Part shown: one piece after another, positions 29,328 to 41,645 of the stretch | How the letters are laid out: each line of letters begins with the position of its first letter | Position numbering within the stretch: the stretch's first letter is position 1 | The notes under the pieces: generated by a model | Told to the model about the DNA's origin: nothing | The model's database searches: none | The model's input: the letters and a program-made list of their open reading frames with translations, nothing else | Translations under genes and position numbers: made by a program | Assembly: GCA_019137255.1 (NCBI GenBank) | Contig: WPDH01000110.1 | Span: 1 to 64,000 of the forward strand | Direction: 5' to 3' | DNA length: 64,000 nt | Source: Corinectria fuckeliana | Taxonomy: Eukaryota > Ascomycota > Sordariomycetes > Hypocreales > Nectriaceae

Positions 29328-30696
29328 CTATAGCCAGTACAAAGCACAAGCAACCACCAGAAATCGAATGCTGGCACCAATCCGCGCCCCGCTGCTCTCG
29401 CTGCTGTCGCTGTCGCTGTCGCAATCTTGGCTGAAGGATGTTGCTTTGCAATTGGACGCATCAGCTGACGAGTCGGAACTGGAACTGGAGCTGGAGCTGG
29501 AGTTGGAGCTGGAATCGTCGCTGTGGTCGTTGCCTGACCTTCCTCCCGGGACCGTGGCAGACTTGGACGACGACTTCTCTCCCTTGTCGGGGTTGAGCCC
29601 CGTAGCTTGGAAAGAGGCCAGGATCGTGTCCTCGCTGCCGTCAACCACCGTGTCGTTGGTGGCACGCGTGCTGTTGTACGTGTAGCTCGTGCCGGAGTTG
29701 GTCCCCGGGGCGCTGGTGGTGTTGTAGCACTCAATCACAACTTCGCTAAATGTTGCAAAGTCGTATCCGTAGTTTTCGATATCGTCGCTTTCCCAGTCGA
29801 TTTCACCGCCAGCCCACGCAATGGTGCCTTCGGAATTCGTCGAGAGACCGCCGGGCCAGAGCGACAGTTGAATACGAGCAGGCGTCTGCGGGAAGTCGAA
29901 ATTCCGAGTCGTCTCGTTCCAGGTGTCGTTTTTGTTCAAGGTACGCCCGAGAGTGTCGTCGATGTACCACTCGACCTTGTCGGGGGTCCAGCGGACTTCG
30001 TAATCGTGGAAGTTGGTATAGCTATCGCTCATGGTGAGGTTTTTGCCATGCGTCGGGTCTAGCAGCTTGTCAGCATGGTTCGGAGCATCTCCTGGTAAGC
30101 TTACACGTCGTTACGCCCTGGAAGAAGTAGTTTGTCTGAGTCGTCTCCAGGTCGACGCCGATGAATTCGAAGTCAATCTCGTCCTTGACATCGGAGAAGA
30201 GGATAAAGGCAGTGACAACTCCAGCGCCACGGCTGCTCTTTAGACGAGCCTTGACGTTTCCGTACCACATGTATACGGTAGAGGACAAGATAGACCCGTC
30301 GCTGTCCTTGGCCATGGTGAGGAGCGTGTTGCCCTTGTAGATGACAGGATCCCCCGAGGACACCCAATCCGCCTCGGTAGAGTTGCCAAGATAGTCACCA
30401 ATGTCGGCCACGCGGTCCAGCGAGTCCATGGTGAGAGTGCGGTCCTTGCAAACAGGGGCGGGCATGCACGAGTCGAGAGAGTACGACATGGTGGGATCAC
30501 AACCCCCGAGGCAGTACGCGCCGACGCCGCATTCGCCATAAGCTAGGTGCATGAGTAAAAACGTCTACCGAGGATACATGGACGTACTGGAGCAACATGG
30601 TGTGCTTTTGGGGCACTTGCTGTCGGCAGAACATGTCACAGTCGCCAGAACTGAGCCGGTGCCGAGCAGAGCACCTAATGCCAAAGAGCGCAGCAT
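29328..30696 (-). CDS. GH16 Crh-type cell-wall transglycosylase, GPI-anchored
   Basis: Exons 30696-30588, 30542-30105 and 30058-29328 (introns 45 and 46 nt) give 425 residues. An N-terminal signal peptide (LALGALLGTGSVLA) is followed by a short Cys-rich segment (CSADSKC, PCCS, ECGVGAYCLGGC) like the CBM18-type region of some Crh enzymes. The catalytic DEIDFEFIG is near residue 160, with the two acids acting as nucleophile and acid/base. A YTNFHDYEVRWTPDKVEWYID strand region then follows. The C-terminus is a long Ser/Asp-rich stretch and a hydrophobic tail (RFLVVACALYWL) expected to be replaced by a GPI anchor. Crh proteins crosslink chitin to beta-glucan in the wall. Confidence 0.9.
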
Positions 30697-32841
30697 TACG
30701 AATAAGATTATGACGGAATGAGTCCGAGATTATGTTGAGGTTTCAAGGGCAAGGTCAGAGTGGGAAAGGTGCATTAACATTGGCGATGCTCCCAGACTCC
30801 GGTAGTCGTGAAGGCCTCAAGGGCGGAATCGGGCTTTGAAAGGAACCGGAAGAGAGAGCCAAGAGATTGTGCGCAAGAACGACCCAGTCTTGCGGAAGTC
30901 CAGCAAAGACGGATAGTTCTGGTCGACGGGCTGGTCGGAGAAGGGAAGCCGGAGAAGGGAGGAATCAAGGAGACAAAGAGTGACGGACGAGCCCAGAAGA
31001 TGGACAGTCAACCCACCGCTGGGCCCATCGCTGATTCGGACCCCGGCACTCTGGAGAGGATATAAAGGGAGGAAAACAACACCAAAGGAAAAATACGGCA
31101 ATGGTTCTTTATGATTTGCTGGTCGAGACCCACGTAGAGCGAGATGGCGGGAAGACGGCAATTCGGTGGGTCAGTTGCCGGAATAGTGCCAGGACCGCGT
31201 CATCAGAGCTGACGACGACGGACGAAAAACTAGCCAGGAAGCAGAGGCCATGACGAAGCAATTTCTTTTGATCCTCGACAGACGATTGTATTGGTTGGTT
31301 TGATGACATGTTGTCCCCTCTTGTCCAGGTCATAAACTAACTTGGACTTGTGTCTACCAGCACTGCTATCACGATGCTTCAAACGTCTCTCATTAGGGAG
31401 GGAAGTGAGTCTCCAAGCGTGTCACAACTGGGTGTATTTGACACTCATTGACGTGGAGCCAGGTAGGCATGTGCTCTTCTTATCCTCTGTACACAAGTTG
31501 TAATTCTTACCGGATTTCTATACCTTTGCAGCCGCGCATCTGCCAGGAAGTCCTCGGCGACCACAAGACCGCCTTGACTCACAGATCCTGGCAGTTGGAA
31601 ACTTCTAGCAGCATAACAGCACTGCGCCTCAACGCTTGAACCAACCCAGGACAAATCCCGTACCGCGAAGCAAACAGAACAGAAGCCATCTCTATATTTA
31701 CTACTTTAGTAACCTTGTCTGGTTGGCAGCTGATGATCGCTGACACTTCCTTCGCTGTAGATTCCTCATTGTTCTTGTGGTAAGCCTTTACATTGGTTCC
31801 CGACCGTTTGAACTGTGTCATGAGACATATAGGCCTTAGCTTACTTGCCTGGTTGGGCCACTTTTTGCCATCGGTCGGGGTCGGGTTGTTCTCAGCATGC
31901 CAAGTCCCACGTGTTAGTGAAACGCGTCAGTGCAGTAAGCTGCTTTTCTCATTCGATGCCGAAAGCTCAAGACCAATCAGAAATTAGAAATCGAGCAGGG
32001 CCTTTACATCTTCGGCTGACTCGCCGAACGTCACTTTACTCGTTACGCCCATGGCTTGTCCAATCGTCCCCTTTTATACTGCGACGACTGTTTTGGCTGT
32101 CTAACTAGGTATGTTGCGACTCGTGCGCCAATCACGACCACTCCTTCTGTTTCTTGTATTTCCAGTTCAGCACCTAGAGGTTACGCTACTACAAGTGTCA
32201 TGTCCCAAATTCTTTACATTCAGCCGGATTCAAGGGCAATCCTACTGCTCCATCTTCACCCTGCCTTTTCAATCCATCGGTGGTCCTGTCTGTTCTTGGT
32301 ATCATGCGAACCTATCTGCCTCGCACATGCAATAACCTGACGTCTCTTCAAGCTGACAGTCGAGCTAACATCCTTTGAATTCATCTCCAAGCGTCACTGC
32401 AGCGTTTGTCCGAGTAAACTCACATTCAATTGGCTTGGACCCAGTAGCAGGGATTCTATCGAGACCCTAAAACAGTGTTTCGGAGGAAGCCTATCCGCGC
32501 GATGTAACCATTCTGCTCGATTTAGCAAGTGGTATCCCGATAAACAGCACATATGTATCAAACCTTTGGTCGTGGGATTGTTGCGCCACTAGTTGACCCT
32601 GTTTCTACGTTCCTGATCGGGAGATGCAGCATTGGAGACTGATTTTCCTCCAATTACGCTCTCACTTTTCCCACAGTCAGCCGACACTGTAACAATCCAG
32701 AATCGCAAGGTCTCATTCGAGGAAAAGGGCGTGAGAAACTCCGTACCCGTGTAGGTAAAAGAACGGTCTGTTGTATTTAGATGCACCTTCCGTTCATCTA
32801 CCTGGAAACAGTGCAACCATTCTGTCACTTAGCCCTTCATC
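30697..32841. other. Intergenic interval
   Basis: No supported gene. Holds the promoters of the divergent GH16 and pectate lyase genes. A single GGCAGCTGATG near 31,725 is isolated and unlike the array clusters. Confidence 0.35.
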
Positions 32842-34005
32842 ATGAGACTGCTGTCTTCCTTTTTCCTCGCAACGCTGGCTACTGCGGCGCCTGGCCCTTC
32901 GCTCCATGCCAGAGCTGCGGCCACTGATTCGTGCACAATAGGATATTGCACGCAAAATGGCGGGTATGCTTGTCCTTTCCTGGCCAAGATAGTCAAGTTA
33001 ACCTAGTGAAGAACAACGGGAGGAACAGGTGGTAGCCAAGTGACTGTCACGAGCCTCAGTGAACTGACAGCGGCTGCTATTGCGGATGGCTCGTCCATCA
33101 TCTTTGTCGAGGGCAGCATCTCCGGCGCTGCCAAGGTCCACGTCGGCTCTGACAAGTCCATCGTCGGCAAGACAGGAAGCTGTATGTCCAGTGTCTGATT
33201 ATTGTGCTCCGTTAACCGCTGTAGCTCTCACTGGCATCGGCCTCACTATCCTTGGACAGAACAACGTCATTGTGCGCAACATGAAGATAGCCAAGGTCGA
33301 GGCCGACTATGGCGATGCCATCACGATTCAAAAATCGACCAATGTCTGGGTTGACCACTGCGATCTGTCCTCCGCTACGGACGTGGACAAAGACTTTTAT
33401 GACGGCCTGCTTGATCTGTCGCATGCGGCGGATTGGGTCACGATTTCGCACACGTATTTGCACGACCACGTAAGTAATCTAAAGCCTGCAGACCACCCCT
33501 TACTCACGTTGTGCTTTAGGCCAAGGCATCACTGGTCGGGCATTCAGACAAAAACGCGGCTGAAGACACCGGCACACTACACGTGACGTACGCCAACAAC
33601 TACTTCTACAACCTTCGAAGCCGCGGCCCTCTTCTCCGATTTGGCACAGCTCATTTATTCAAGTCGGTTCTCATTTGCCTATTTCCGTTGCTGTTCACTC
33701 CGTTGACCCATTGCAGCCAATACTACGATACTATGGACACAGGCCTCAACAGTCGCATGAGTGCGCAGGCCCTCATTCAGTCCTCGGTGTTTGAGAATGT
33801 GGGCAAAAAGGCCATCTATAGTGAGTCGAGCGACGAGGTTGGCTATGTGGTTGCCGAGGACGTCGTTCTCGGCGGAGAGAGCCAGAATACGGCTCCAACG
33901 GGAACCCTGAGCGCCAGTAGCCCGCCATACCAGTATAGCCTTCTCGGTTCAGGAAACGTTGCCTCAACAGTCCCGGGAGAGGCGGGTCAGATACTGAGTT
34001 TGTAG
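32842..34005 (+). CDS. Pectate lyase, PL1 family
   Basis: Five exons (32842-32963, 33012-33181, 33235-33479, 33520-33662, 33717-34005) join in frame to give 322 residues. A signal peptide (LLSSFFLATLATAAP) shows secretion. The family signature is clear: TIGYCTQNGGTTGG-like start, NNVIVRNMKI, DAITIQKSTNVWVDHCDLSS with the calcium-binding Asp, then YANNYFYNLRSRGPLLRFGTAHLF with the catalytic Arg region. The enzyme cleaves polygalacturonate by beta-elimination. The family's usual length is 300-340, so this copy looks complete. Its stop lies only 8 bp from the stop of the convergent 35070(-) gene. Confidence 0.92.
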
Positions 34006-34013
34006 GTAATATC

Positions 34014-35070
34014 CTAGGCATCTCTCTCTGTAAGGATCGAAACCTGAAAGGAACGTGGTGGTTTTGCTGCAACAGCCGAAATTTCCGTTCCGAAAGTAGT
34101 CTCCCACTCTGCACCGTGGAGCGCAACCCAGCCTAGCTTGCGACCAAGCACAGCCTTGGTGCGGGAGCTTGGGGGCAAGGTCAGCTACTATGCATATGAA
34201 TCGCTCGGTGGAACTTACTTGGACCCATACGCCAGTTCGGCGACAAGGGTGGCTCCTCCCGACCACGTATCGGCAGCTTCCTGGAGATGCACCTTTCGTA
34301 CAACGTCCGTCTTCAAGAGACCCAGCTCTTTGCCTGCCTTGGCTAGTCTCTGCGAAAGCTCCAGGTGCGTATGCGTTCCGGTCTCGCAAAAGTAGACCCC
34401 CTCTTTCCCCGTAGGAATCGTCACTCCAACCAGAATGCTCCTGAGCATGACCGTGAAGAGCGTTGCGAGGTCTTCGACGTGGACATGGCTCCAGACCGTT
34501 TCTCGAAGCTTGTAGGGCTTGGCTGACTCGCGGGTCTTTAGGTAAGAGTAAATGTCCTCTTCATCCGAATGCGTACGAGTCTTACCCCAGCCGTCACTGT
34601 GAGGGTAGTCGCTTAGGCTCGTGGTGCCAGAAAGTTGGAAATAGTGGACGTCGTGGCCGGTTTTGCTGCGTCTTTTGCCTTGTCCTGTGATCAATGCCCT
34701 AGCTGCACCGGCATGCCACCCAGCTCCGGCATGTATGATGACTAGAAGCTGAGTCGGTGTGAAATTTCCATGTTTGCATCGGCGAATTTACCATCGAAGT
34801 CTTCGGCGATGGTTTCCAGTCGATTGAACTGGCCCCAGTCCTCGAAAAGGACGGGTTTGATCCCGAGATTGGCAATGGCGGCTCGTTGCTCTTCCGTCCT
34901 AACCAAAGCGGATATATCTACCTCTCTTGCAAGCGTCTCAGTCTTTAAAATGGTAGACAAGATGGTGCCGCCGCTGGAATGTCTGGTCAGTAAATAAAGT
35001 ATGAGATGGATTGTGCTGCTTCCCACCAGTAGCCAGACACTCCGGTGATGAGTAGGGAGCGTTGAGACAT
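34014..35070 (-). CDS. NAD(P)-binding epimerase/dehydratase-like protein
   Basis: Exons 35070-35027, 34973-34792, 34741-34219 and 34167-34014 give 300 residues. The Rossmann start LLITGVSGYCGGTIL contains the G-x2-G-x2-G pattern, split by the first intron. Later come IIHAGAGWHAGAARALI, HYFQLSGTTSLSDYP and SHVHVEDLATLFTVML, typical of atypical/extended SDR proteins related to NAD-dependent epimerases. The last intron (GTAAGT...CCAAG) was inferred because it restores the family-like end GSNSRTKAVLGRKLGW; without it the frame stops at 34215. Substrate unknown. Confidence 0.75.
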
Positions 35071-38000
35071 GTTGGAAGAGAAAGTGACCTATTGATGCTT
35101 GTGTGGTGCTGCTCGTCAAGGAATGGGTGAGCTCAATGGAAAGTGGTATTTATACTTGTCATACCGCAGGACTCCACGCTAGTGATCCTTCAAGTAGACA
35201 GACGTATGTATCAGCGTATCAGGATTGTTTGGCACTTTTCTTGGATAGTAATCACCCCTGCCTAGTTTCGGCCGGAACGGTCAAAACTCGGACGAACATC
35301 ATACGTCAACTTATACACGAGCCTGCAAGATGCTTCTACTTACCCTCCGCTTATAAATGGAAAAGCCATCCGTCCGATAGTAATACTATGCGGCCGAAAA
35401 TCGCGAAAGCCAGGTTTCAAGTGTCCCCTGATTGGCCTGACAGGTCCAAGCTTTGGTAATGTACTTCCTTGACACTTCTAGCATCCAATGGATTTGGCTT
35501 GATGGGCCGAGCTAGGTGATAATCCCACCACTTCACGCCTCTAGGGGTCTACTGGGCTGTACAGTATACGGGTGTAAGCAAAAATAAACCAGACAGAAGA
35601 TCCAGTACCTAGGAAAGTGTCTGGATCCTAAGACGCTTAGACGAATCGTTATATCTCCGCACTTGATAAACTGAAATGGCAACTGAAATGGCAATATATG
35701 CCGCGACAAACAGAAAGGTCGGGCGATTTAATAAGCTATATTATAGAATCTAACCATACAACAGGTTGATGGCGAAAGCTCCCCGAGCCATCGCCGTACG
35801 CTCGGCGCTTTTTACGCTGTTATCTAAACAGGCTTATATGTCTAAAAAGACAGCCCTTCTGCTTCAGACCTAAAGCCAGCTATTCCTACTTAAGTTAACA
35901 TGCTAGTACAATACTTATACCAGATCTTTAGCAATTACTTTAACTAGCGCTCTTACTTGTAATGTGATAGTGGTTAAGGTAAACGTAATAACTGTAATTA
36001 ACCTGTAAAGACCTCTTATAAATCCCTTGTAGCTGTATCTTTTTCCTGCGCGATTGTTCCCTTCAATCAATCAAACAATCAATTCGTTAAAATTGTCTTC
36101 ATCAGTGTGTCACACTATTAGAGGCCCTAACAGAGTCCCAGGCATTCACAACGTTATTTTAGGCCAGTCATTGATTGAAAGTAACATTACATAAATCAGT
36201 ACAGTCTCGGATACTATTCCCGGCACAGCATGTACACGCCCTGCATTGTGTCTCCCCCCGCCCGCTAAGGTATGTGCTGATACATCCACTTCATTCCATA
36301 CCTATTGATATCCGACTGCCCTCAAGGTCCAGCACTGTTCCCAAGTGGTTCGTCTTCACTTGGACACCCGTGAAGTTCGCTCTCTACCTCAACATATTTC
36401 GATTTCGGTGGTAGGTTAGGTCCAGGGCGAGGCTGCTTGGATAGCGACCTTGATAGGCGCGGTCGAGATTTTAGACGCCAGTCAGATTCGCTCTCAACAG
36501 ATGCCGGTCTCGGTGGCAGGTTAGTTCCAAGGCGAGGCTGCTTTGACAGCGATGCTTCATAGGCGCAGATGAGAAATCCGAGCATGGCGTGTCTCTGCTC
36601 GATTGTGTATCATCGTGACACAGCAGAATCTCCCGCCGATCAAGCGTCTAGGTCTTGGTCCTCCATTACGCAGAGAACCAAGGTGTTCCAGTCGAAGAAG
36701 GCCAAATATCTGGTTCCGTAACGCTTTCGCAGATGACAGCTTGCTTAATGAGGATATTGGCGTTTCTCTCGACGTGGTTTCTTTCCGATGTCTTCTCAAA
36801 AGTTTCGTTGTGTGGGGGGACTGCTTCGTTGAACTCTTCATCTCGGTATGAACTGAATAGAAAAGCGCAGAGCTTCTGCGACCCTGGTTGATAACCCCAG
36901 TTGATCGGTGTCTAGAGACTCGGTGCCGTATTCGCCCCCGTTCTGAATTGGGAGGTCGAAAGACTGGGCGATAGATTGTATGATGAAATGGGGTGTGAAA
37001 TGGAGTGATGCACCTGGTGGCCGAGTGTAGTGTAAGGATGAAACTAGAAATCAGTAGTAGAGCTTGGTGCAGAGGATTTAAGGTGCTTGCATGTTGCCAA
37101 ACTGGTGCAAGTCGATGCCAGCAGATGATAGTGTGCAAAGTGGTTCATGAGGCGACTGAACGCTTCAGCATCTTCGCCGGCAATGGAGACAAAGTCAGGA
37201 ACTACTCACCAATGGCTTGGCATCGAGGCTGCAGTCATCTGCAGTAGCTTGTCAACGTCATGTCGCGACTAGGTCGTGTAGGTTGCTGCTGTTGCGGTCA
37301 GAAGCTCCATTGACGTGCAAGATACAAGTGTTTCAGAGAAGCGAAGCTGTCATCCAAGGAGCCCTGCTGAAGGCCCAGCATTAAGGAGCGAAACAGTCTG
37401 GAGATCAAGCGGCGAACGTCCGCCGAGCTTTCAGAGCCTTTCTAACCTATTATATACTATAATTATTAGCGTACGTAAAACGCCGAGCGTGCAGCGAAAG
37501 CTCTCCGAGCCTTCGTAGCTACCTATAACATGTTATGCATTTAGTAATAAATTGTTTCCAGACTTCAAGTTCACTCAGATAAAGGACTTCCTCACCGAGG
37601 TCTGGGCCCCTCACCCCTCACTCCATCCACGCAAGGTCGTGGAATCTCACCAACACAGTGACAACACAAAACTACATCTGCTCCCGCTTCCATGATCCAA
37701 ACAGCTCACACAATGCTAGTCGCCTTGAGCTGAGGAACTTCCCCTTGAGGTTCATGAGTTCGTTTGGGAGTCCACCCTTCCCAGCCGCGTATTTTCGATG
37801 TCAAGGGCATCGCCAGCCAGACATCCGCGGCCACACTAAAGAGAGACCTTCTTCGAGTATCGTCAGTCCCCACGAAGGTTTGTTTGGAGTCTTGTACTAT
37901 TGCCCTTTACACGGGCTTCTTCCTGTCACTGCTTGGAGAGCACCCTGGTTTCTGGTTCAACCCCGGCAAAGACTTCCTTTACTTGGACCGCGACGGTCAG

Positions 38001-38879
38001 TTTTCTACGCTCATTAATTGAACGTCAAACTCGGAGATTATACGACGCAGCACTATGAGCCTCGTCCGCGCCTCGAGTCGAATGAAATGCATGACATGTC
38101 TAGGTAATGAGTAAAAGAGTGAATAGCCTGTTTAGAGAGATACTGGCCAAGTTGAGAGTATGTCGGCTACTGTCTTCTCCCTGAATCATATCGACTCAGC
38201 CGGTTCGACGAGGCGACCTGCTTCGTAATTTCCCAGAGCCGGCCGACCAGAGGCAGACGTCACTAGCAATACTGACGTAGTGGTGGGTCGTGATCCCACA
38301 ATGAGCATCGAAATTTCCATGAGATGATACCGACACAACGAGTCCTGATGCAGATAACGATGGAAGAGAACTGTGGACTCTTTACTGCAACATCATTTGA
38401 CGATCGGATAAGACAATCACATATAAATCGCGTCATCTGCGACAAAAAGATGAAATCCGTCGATATCCCACCGGCGATCCCATCCTGAACCAAGGAGGGT
38501 GGGTATTGATGTGACTGCGTGTATTGTGTAACTGTACTAAGCTAGGAAAAGGGGGCGGAACGGTGAGTCCCCAAGGGGATCGCCGTTGTCGCTAGATGCC
38601 TAGCATCTAAGGCAGAAATGTGGACGGTGCCCGATAGCGGGCCTGACTAGTGGTCCTACCACCAACAGTGGGAATATGGGATCCTGTTTGCGGGGAAACT
38701 AATCACGACATCGCGACAGCATTTCCGGCATTTCCATTGGATCCTCCTGCACAGATAGTAAATCCCGCCTGTGGTTGCATGTTTGTCAGCAGCGACTGAT
38801 GCATAAAGCGTCGGCCGGGCCTCACTTACATTCGCATCCAGACATCAAAGGCATCCGTACATTAGAGGAATTTTTCAAA
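35071..38879. other. Long gene-poor, repeat-bearing interval
   Basis: No sound gene in 3.8 kb. Bases 35,540-36,060 are moderately AT-rich and include a CGCCGTACGCTCGGCG palindrome near 35,800; another palindromic repeat (CGCCGAGCGTGCAGCGAAAG) lies near 37,480. Minus-strand frames at 36,322-37,000 contain a duplicated segment but also stops. The plus frame 37,764-38,021 is protein-like in part but unsupported by splice sites or homology. Confidence 0.4.
36322..36585 (-). repeat. Duplicated segment of about 105 bp in a minus-strand frame
   Basis: Two adjacent copies, near 36,408 and 36,513, share GGTGG(T/C)AGGTTAG and GGCGAGGCTGCTT. In the minus frame they read as LSKQPRLGTNLPPRPASVES and LSKQPRPGPNLPP. 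No full gene can be built around them. Confidence 0.45.
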
Positions 38880-40168
38880 ATGCCGTCCGCTATCCCCCAA
38901 CTGTACCAGTATACCCACGTCCCCGAGACCAAGGAGGATCTCGACTGGGCAGATTGTATGTCAATACCTCCTAGGTGAAACGTAACTAACACATCGGCAG
39001 TGACTACAATCGACCTGTCCAAGTATGGCACACCCAAGGGAAACGCTGAACTCGCGCAGGCCTTAATCGAGGCTGTTCGGACAAAAGGCTTCTTCTACGT
39101 TACCAACTTTGGCATCTCCCAAGGGGCAGTTGATAGACAGTTTGCCCTAGGCCAGGCCTTCTATGAGCTGCCTTTGGAAGAAAAGTCGAAATATGTCCCT
39201 GACCTGGACGCCGGCGAGTACAACGGGTACAGACCTGCCGGCAGACGGTCCCTCACAGGCGGTGTTCTCGACAAGACGGAGGTGTGGAACATGGCCAGTG
39301 AGTGATCAGCCCACTGACAGTTTTGTTCAATGCTGATGCTTGTGAAGCAAACGATGGACACATCACGCAGCCTCTCCCGACTCTCTTGAAGGAGAACGTC
39401 GGTGAGATTGAGGGGTTTGCCAAGGTTTGTCAATCATCTGGGGTCTTGGCGGAGTGCTAACTTGTCAGAACTTGCACGACAAGGTGCTTGATCCCTTGAA
39501 CCACCTCATCGCAATTGCTCTCGAGCTGCCCGAAGACTTCTTCGTCAACCTGCACAAGTGGGAGACCCACGACGAGTCACACCTGCGATACATGAAGTAC
39601 TCCAAGTTCTCCCAAAAGGAGATTGATCTTCTCGAAGACGGGCTGTGGTCTCGCGGACATACCGATCTCGGCACTCTCACTCTGCTCTTCAGACAGCCAG
39701 TCGCTGGACTCCAGATCAGAGACCAAGAGTCAGAGACCTGGAAGTGGGCCAAGCCTCTCGATGGCAGCTTGACAGTCAACGCCTGCGATGCGTTGAGCTT
39801 CCTGACTGGAGGATACGTCAAGTCTACTGTGCACCGGGTAAGCCCTATTTTCTGAATTACAAGCAAGCATGCTAACAAACCACAAGGTTTCTGTGCCTCC
39901 AAAGGACCAGCGACACGTAGACCGCCTCGGCCTGCTGTACTTTGCCCGTCCTCAGAACGACCTTGTGCTGAAGACGGTCGACTCCCCCGTTCTTAAACGA
40001 GAGGGATTCACTAAGAATGAGTTTGAGGCTGGCGGATATCCCGTTCCGACCATGGGCGAGTTTACCAAGCTGAAGCAGACGTGGCAGCAGCAGAAGAAGG
40101 GCGTTGGGTACGAAAAGCTAGAGGGCCAGGTGATTGTGCCTGGCTTCACAGGCAAATACTTTGCATAG
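38880..40168 (+). CDS. 2-oxoglutarate/Fe(II) dioxygenase (isopenicillin N synthase-like)
   Basis: Exons 38880-38955, 39001-39297, 39348-39424, 39469-39837 and 39887-40168 give 366 residues. Family marks are the N-terminal DIOX_N segment (LAQALIEAVRTKGFFYVTNF, FYELPLEEK), the metal ligands in HTDLGTLTLL (H-x-D) and the distal His in STVHRV, and the 2-oxoglutarate-binding Arg in the DRLGLLYFAR strand. Such fungal enzymes hydroxylate or desaturate small molecules, often in secondary metabolism. No core biosynthetic gene lies next to it, so the substrate is open. The first splice acceptors are inferred from frame and may shift by one codon. Confidence 0.85.
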
Positions 40169-40371
40169 ATGCTCGCCGTTTTAGGGCATGCGGTGCAGCC
40201 ACTTGAGATACGGACAGTCGGATGGAGATGAGTATGGAATGAAGTGCCCGGATGTATTGGTTATATACGTTCGGGTCGAGGATCGGTGCAAATACCTACC
40301 GCCTGTCCAATTGTGCTGCCCTTGTGCTGAATGCTGTCGAACAAGCTGTCAAGTCAGGATATTCATTCCGA

Positions 40372-40595
40372 CTTGTTCTATTCGGGCTGTGTGATATTTC
40401 TGCCAGGCTATATATTATATGCCTATATCGACTTTCCTTAACATCTTACTATAATTAATAGTAGAGCAGTTAGGGCGCTAGGGCATTAGGATTTTGTAAG
40501 AAATTGTCTATAAAAACGGAGTTATCAAAACGAATACAGTGATACGCAGGATGGGTTTACAGCCCGGGTAGAGATACGGTACAGCCCGAACACAA
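40372..40595. mobile_element. MITE-like element, copy 1
   Basis: The left end CTTGTTCTATTCGGGCTGT and right end ACAGCCCGAACACAA form inverted ends related to those at 55,376-55,635. A second inner ACAGCCCGGG sits at about 40,560. The interior has the shared GGGCATTAGG word. It has no coding capacity. Confidence 0.6.
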
Positions 40596-41159
40596 CTCAG
40601 ATCTTCATACCCAGCTGGGTCTATGCTCACCACCTAACTACGTTTCACGAATAAGACTACCTCTACGATAACGAGAACTAGTAAGCTTATCAACCTGCTG
40701 CGCCATCGCTTGCGGAGTGAAATTAATTTCCACCTTGCTCAAGGGTAGCAACGATTTGTTCACAACAAAGCGCCGCTGACGTGACGCTTGTCGACAACAC
40801 CGTCTTGGAAGCCAGCAGCACGTCCTTTACTAAGGACGAACGCGCCTCGTTTGTCAATTTAATACTCGTAAGATTCATGGACAACAGCAACGGTGAGATC
40901 GATAAGAGCATCCGGATGGTTGGCTTTATCTCACTCTGTAATCATCTCTGAGTGACGCTCTAAGCCTACTTCGCCCAGTCTGAAGTGGAAGGTTGGCTAA
41001 AAGGAAATACGTCAGCAACTAGCCTAGGCACCTCTGGCTCGTATGAAACTGACTTGGAGCATCCCGAACTCACCCGTGTGGTCGTTGGAGAACTCAACAC
41101 GGTTGGTCTTGACTGATTTCGCAAAGGTAAACCAGCGGAAGTCAATGACGAGGCGCTGG

Positions 41160-41512
41160 TCAATTGACGTTCTCAACGAGGCTATTCTTGAAAATGACTT
41201 GGCAAAACGCCATGGCCTGTTCGGTCATGTAGTAGCCCTAGATTTTAACATTTCCAGTGGATGATCTGGTACGGCAGAGATAGAGAGACTCACCAGGGCG
41301 GGCAACTTGCCGGTGGTCAAGCCCGAGTTGGAGAGGATGCTGGACCGGGGCTGGACTAGGATCCCGTTAGATTCTGTCAGGTTTAGTAGGCGATGGACGT
41401 AGTCTCGGTCCCAAGAAGCCGGCTCTCGTGGGGCCCTGCACTGTTCGTTGGAATAGACAGCGGGTGGTGTCCCTGGTGCCCGCTCTAATCTCCCGAACTG
41501 GCCGGAAAACAA
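41160..41512 (-). CDS. Possible spliced gene, probably truncated
   Basis: Exons 41512-41294 and 41237-41160 flank a 56-nt GTGAGT...CTAG intron and give 98 residues (ending SLVENVN). One base out of frame beyond the stop, a protein-like stretch continues (DQRLVIDFRWFTFAKSV, TNRVEFSNDHTG). The gene may therefore have lost its 3' half to a frameshift. No family recognised. Confidence 0.3.
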
Positions 41513-41645
41513 GTCGACTAATTACATGGTGGTCTCGGGACATGAACTCGATACGCCAATGTATCTTCGCAATCTAGTTAATCAGATTTGTAGTCGAGTT
41601 ACACAGACCGCCTGCATCACTCAACCTCTTAAAGTGCACTGCGTA

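Noticed and set aside
29260..29685. Plus-strand frame with repeated Leu-Glu
   Set aside because: It is the reverse complement of the Ser/Asp-rich linker of the GH16 protein.
36557..37138. 193-codon minus-strand frame
   Set aside because: Composition is not protein-like throughout and a competing frame over the same bases reads equally well with stops; no gene supported.
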